From assembly GCA_036307185.1 (NCBI GenBank), contig JAXJYC010000064.1, forward strand, positions 42,412 to 106,411: 64,000 nucleotides of DNA. The letters are read 5' to 3'. Origin of the DNA: SVEL01 sp017381055 (GTDB lineage Bacteria; Bacillota; Clostridia; Lachnospirales; Lachnospiraceae). Shown piece by piece: positions 63,019 through 64,000 of the stretch (its first letter is position 1; the number at the start of each line of letters is the position of its first letter). The notes under the pieces are model-generated. The model saw nothing but the letters and a program-made list of their open reading frames with translations, was not told the DNA's origin and made no database searches. The translations under genes were made by a program, and so were the position numbers.

Positions 63019-63477
63019 ATGATGTTGGGAAAATCTGAAGCAAAAGCAACAATAAAAGGAAGTGGTATGTATAATAACATAAAAGGTATAGCATATTTCT
63101 ATAGTACAAGTATGGGTGTGATGGTAGCTATAGAAGTAAATGGATTACCAATGGGAATAGATAAGTGTAATAATAAAATATATGCTGTTCATATTCATGA
63201 AGGTGGAAGTTGCACTGGAAATGAAAAAGATATGTTTGCTAATACGATGGGTCATTATAATCCAGAGGTGTGTATGCATCCATATCATGCAGGTGATATG
63301 CCATCATTATTTGAAAATAACGGTCATGCTTTTATGATGTTTCTAACAGATAGATTTAAAGTTAATGAGATAATAGGAAAAACAATTGTAATTCATAGTA
63401 AGCCAGATGATTTTAATACACAGCCTTCGGGAGACTCAGGTGGTAAAATTGCGTGTGGTGTTATAGAAAGTATGTAA
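63019..63477 (+). CDS. Cu/Zn superoxide dismutase-like protein
   Basis: A 152-residue SodC-family protein. All seven expected metal ligands can be placed: HIH (Cu), GHYNP (bridging His), MHPYHAGDMP (two Zn His plus Zn Asp) and VIHSKPDDF (Cu His). A Cys in HEGGSC and one in IACGV could form the usual disulfide. The active-site Arg before LACGV/IACGV in typical enzymes is Lys here (SGGKIACGV). There is no signal peptide, so the protein would be cytoplasmic. The start is ATG 63019 or 63022 behind GAGG. It is monocistronic between tRNA-Ser and the rRNA operon. Confidence 0.88.
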   Translation: MMLGKSEAKATIKGSGMYNNIKGIAYFYSTSMGVMVAIEVNGLPMGIDKCNNKIYAVHIHEGGSCTGNEKDMFANTMGHYNPEVCMHPYHAGDMPSLFENNGHAFMMFLTDRFKVNEIIGKTIVIHSKPDDFNTQPSGDSGGKIACGVIESM

Positions 63478-63590
63478 CTATATATAGAAGAAATGGACAT
63501 TAATATATTGATATATTGTGTCTGTTTCTTCTATTATATATATGTCCATAAATAAAATAATAAAAAAATAAAAAAAGTTTTAAAAAGCTG

Positions 63591-63619
63591 TTGACAATGA
63601 TAAATATATGTTGTATTAT
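63591..63619 (+). promoter_or_regulatory. rRNA operon promoter P1
   Basis: TTGACA (63591-63596), 17 bases, TATTAT (63614-63619), followed by AAGCTGTCGCT. The same module recurs 127 bases downstream. Confidence 0.88.
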
Positions 63620-63717
63620 AAGCAAGCTGTCGCTGATACAGAAAACAAATCAATCATGACTACGGAAGTACAGCTTATGAGATTTGAAAAAAGCGATAAC
63701 AAAATTTTAAAAAGTTG

Positions 63718-63746
63718 TTGACAAATAGAAAACAACATGTTATACT
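63718..63746 (+). promoter_or_regulatory. rRNA operon promoter P2
   Basis: TTGACA (63718-63723), 17 bases, TATACT (63741-63746), again followed by AAGCTGTCGCT. Tandem promoters are normal for rrn operons. Confidence 0.9.
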
Positions 63747-63948
63747 ATCTAAGCTGTCGCTCAAGAGAGTAACAAGCAAAAGATAAAGAACATTGATAAT
63801 TGAATGATGAACCATCCCTGAAAATTTCTTACAAATTTTCAGACCAATCAAAAGATTGGTGACTCATTTTAAATGAGATTACGAACAGTAATGATCGAAA
63901 GATCAACGGATTAAAATAGCTAACGTTATTTTGATTCAGAATTAAACT
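63747..63948 (+). other. rRNA leader with four hairpins
   Basis: It contains four compact stems: CTGAAAATTT/AAATTTTCAG (63818-63842), ACCAATC/GATTGGT (63843-63860), CTCATTT/AAATGAG (63863-63877) and TGATC-GAAA-GATCA (63892-63905). These probably serve antitermination and RNase III processing of the pre-16S rRNA. The AGAACATTGATAATTGAA stretch upstream resembles clostridial rrn leaders. Confidence 0.6.

Positions 63949-64000
<52 letters not shown>

Overview
The window is AT-rich chromosomal DNA of a motile, Gram-positive anaerobe of the class Clostridia, most likely a Lachnospiraceae (inferred from protein families, not from a database search). The evidence is a Firmicutes-type origin neighbourhood (rpmH-rnpA-yidD-yidC-jag-mnmE-mnmG-rsmG and parAB on one side of dnaA, dnaN-yaaA-recF-gyrB-gyrA on the other), a V-type ATPase operon, flagellin with a FliS-like protein and a Lachnospiraceae-type Tad pilus locus. 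The replication origin lies at about 53.3-55.4 kb, with DnaA boxes on both sides of dnaA. Left of it the housekeeping genes run on the minus strand and right of it on the plus strand, so both arms are mostly co-directional with the forks. The Tad locus and several other plus-strand genes left of oriC are head-on.

Layout. 0-0.3 kb: C-terminal end of an unrecognised Cys-containing basic protein. 0.3-10.3 kb (-): nine-gene V-type ATPase operon (G/H-C-I-K-F-E-A-B-D) with a D,D-carboxypeptidase gene attached at its end. 10.5-12.6 kb (+): trmB, tRNA-Lys, azlCD. 12.6-13.0 kb: non-coding DNA with many copies of a TTTACGGTT-like motif. 13.0-17.3 kb (-): hflKC and an aconitase-family hydratase whose mRNA probably begins with a perfect hairpin. 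17.4-24.4 kb (-): flagellin, a FliS-like chaperone and glgB in tandem under a sigma-28-like promoter, preceded by a 950-residue coiled protein and a DUF2508 protein. 24.4-34.1 kb (+): a Tad (Flp) pilus locus: TadZ, CpaF/TadA, TadB, split TadC, Flp pilin, DUF5702 protein, two TadE-like pseudopilins, a prepilin peptidase and an FHA protein. 34.1-38.6 kb: rhomboid protease, flavodoxin-SCP2 fusion, orphan histidine kinase, HIT protein, murG. 38.6-46.5 kb: HD-GYP protein, DUF4446, parB, parA, three parS sites around a NUDIX gene, a DegS/DegU-type two-component pair, an alpha/beta hydrolase and rsmG. 46.5-53.2 kb (-): mnmG, mnmE, a 300-nt inverted-repeat element, jag, yidC, yidD, rnpA, rpmH. 53.2-62.6 kb (+): oriC, dnaA, dnaN, yaaA, recF, gyrB, gyrA. 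62.6-64 kb: tRNA-Ser, a Cu/Zn-SOD-like gene and the tandem promoters, leader and 5' end of a 16S rRNA gene.

Most unusual points: (1) a roughly 300-nt imperfect inverted repeat with a branched, hairpin-rich centre between jag and mnmE, which is either a structured RNA or a MITE-like element; (2) a Tad locus whose ATPase gene appears to start at AUU and whose TadC gene is split by a +1 frameshift at adjacent C6 and T7 runs; (3) three identical parS sites within 770 bp, one directly after a stop codon and one at the centre of a perfect 50-bp palindrome that covers another stop codon; (4) glgB coupled by a 4-bp overlap to the flagellin/fliS operon; (5) a dense array of TTTACGG-type repeats downstream of azlD. 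I saw no CRISPR array, insertion sequence or prophage gene.
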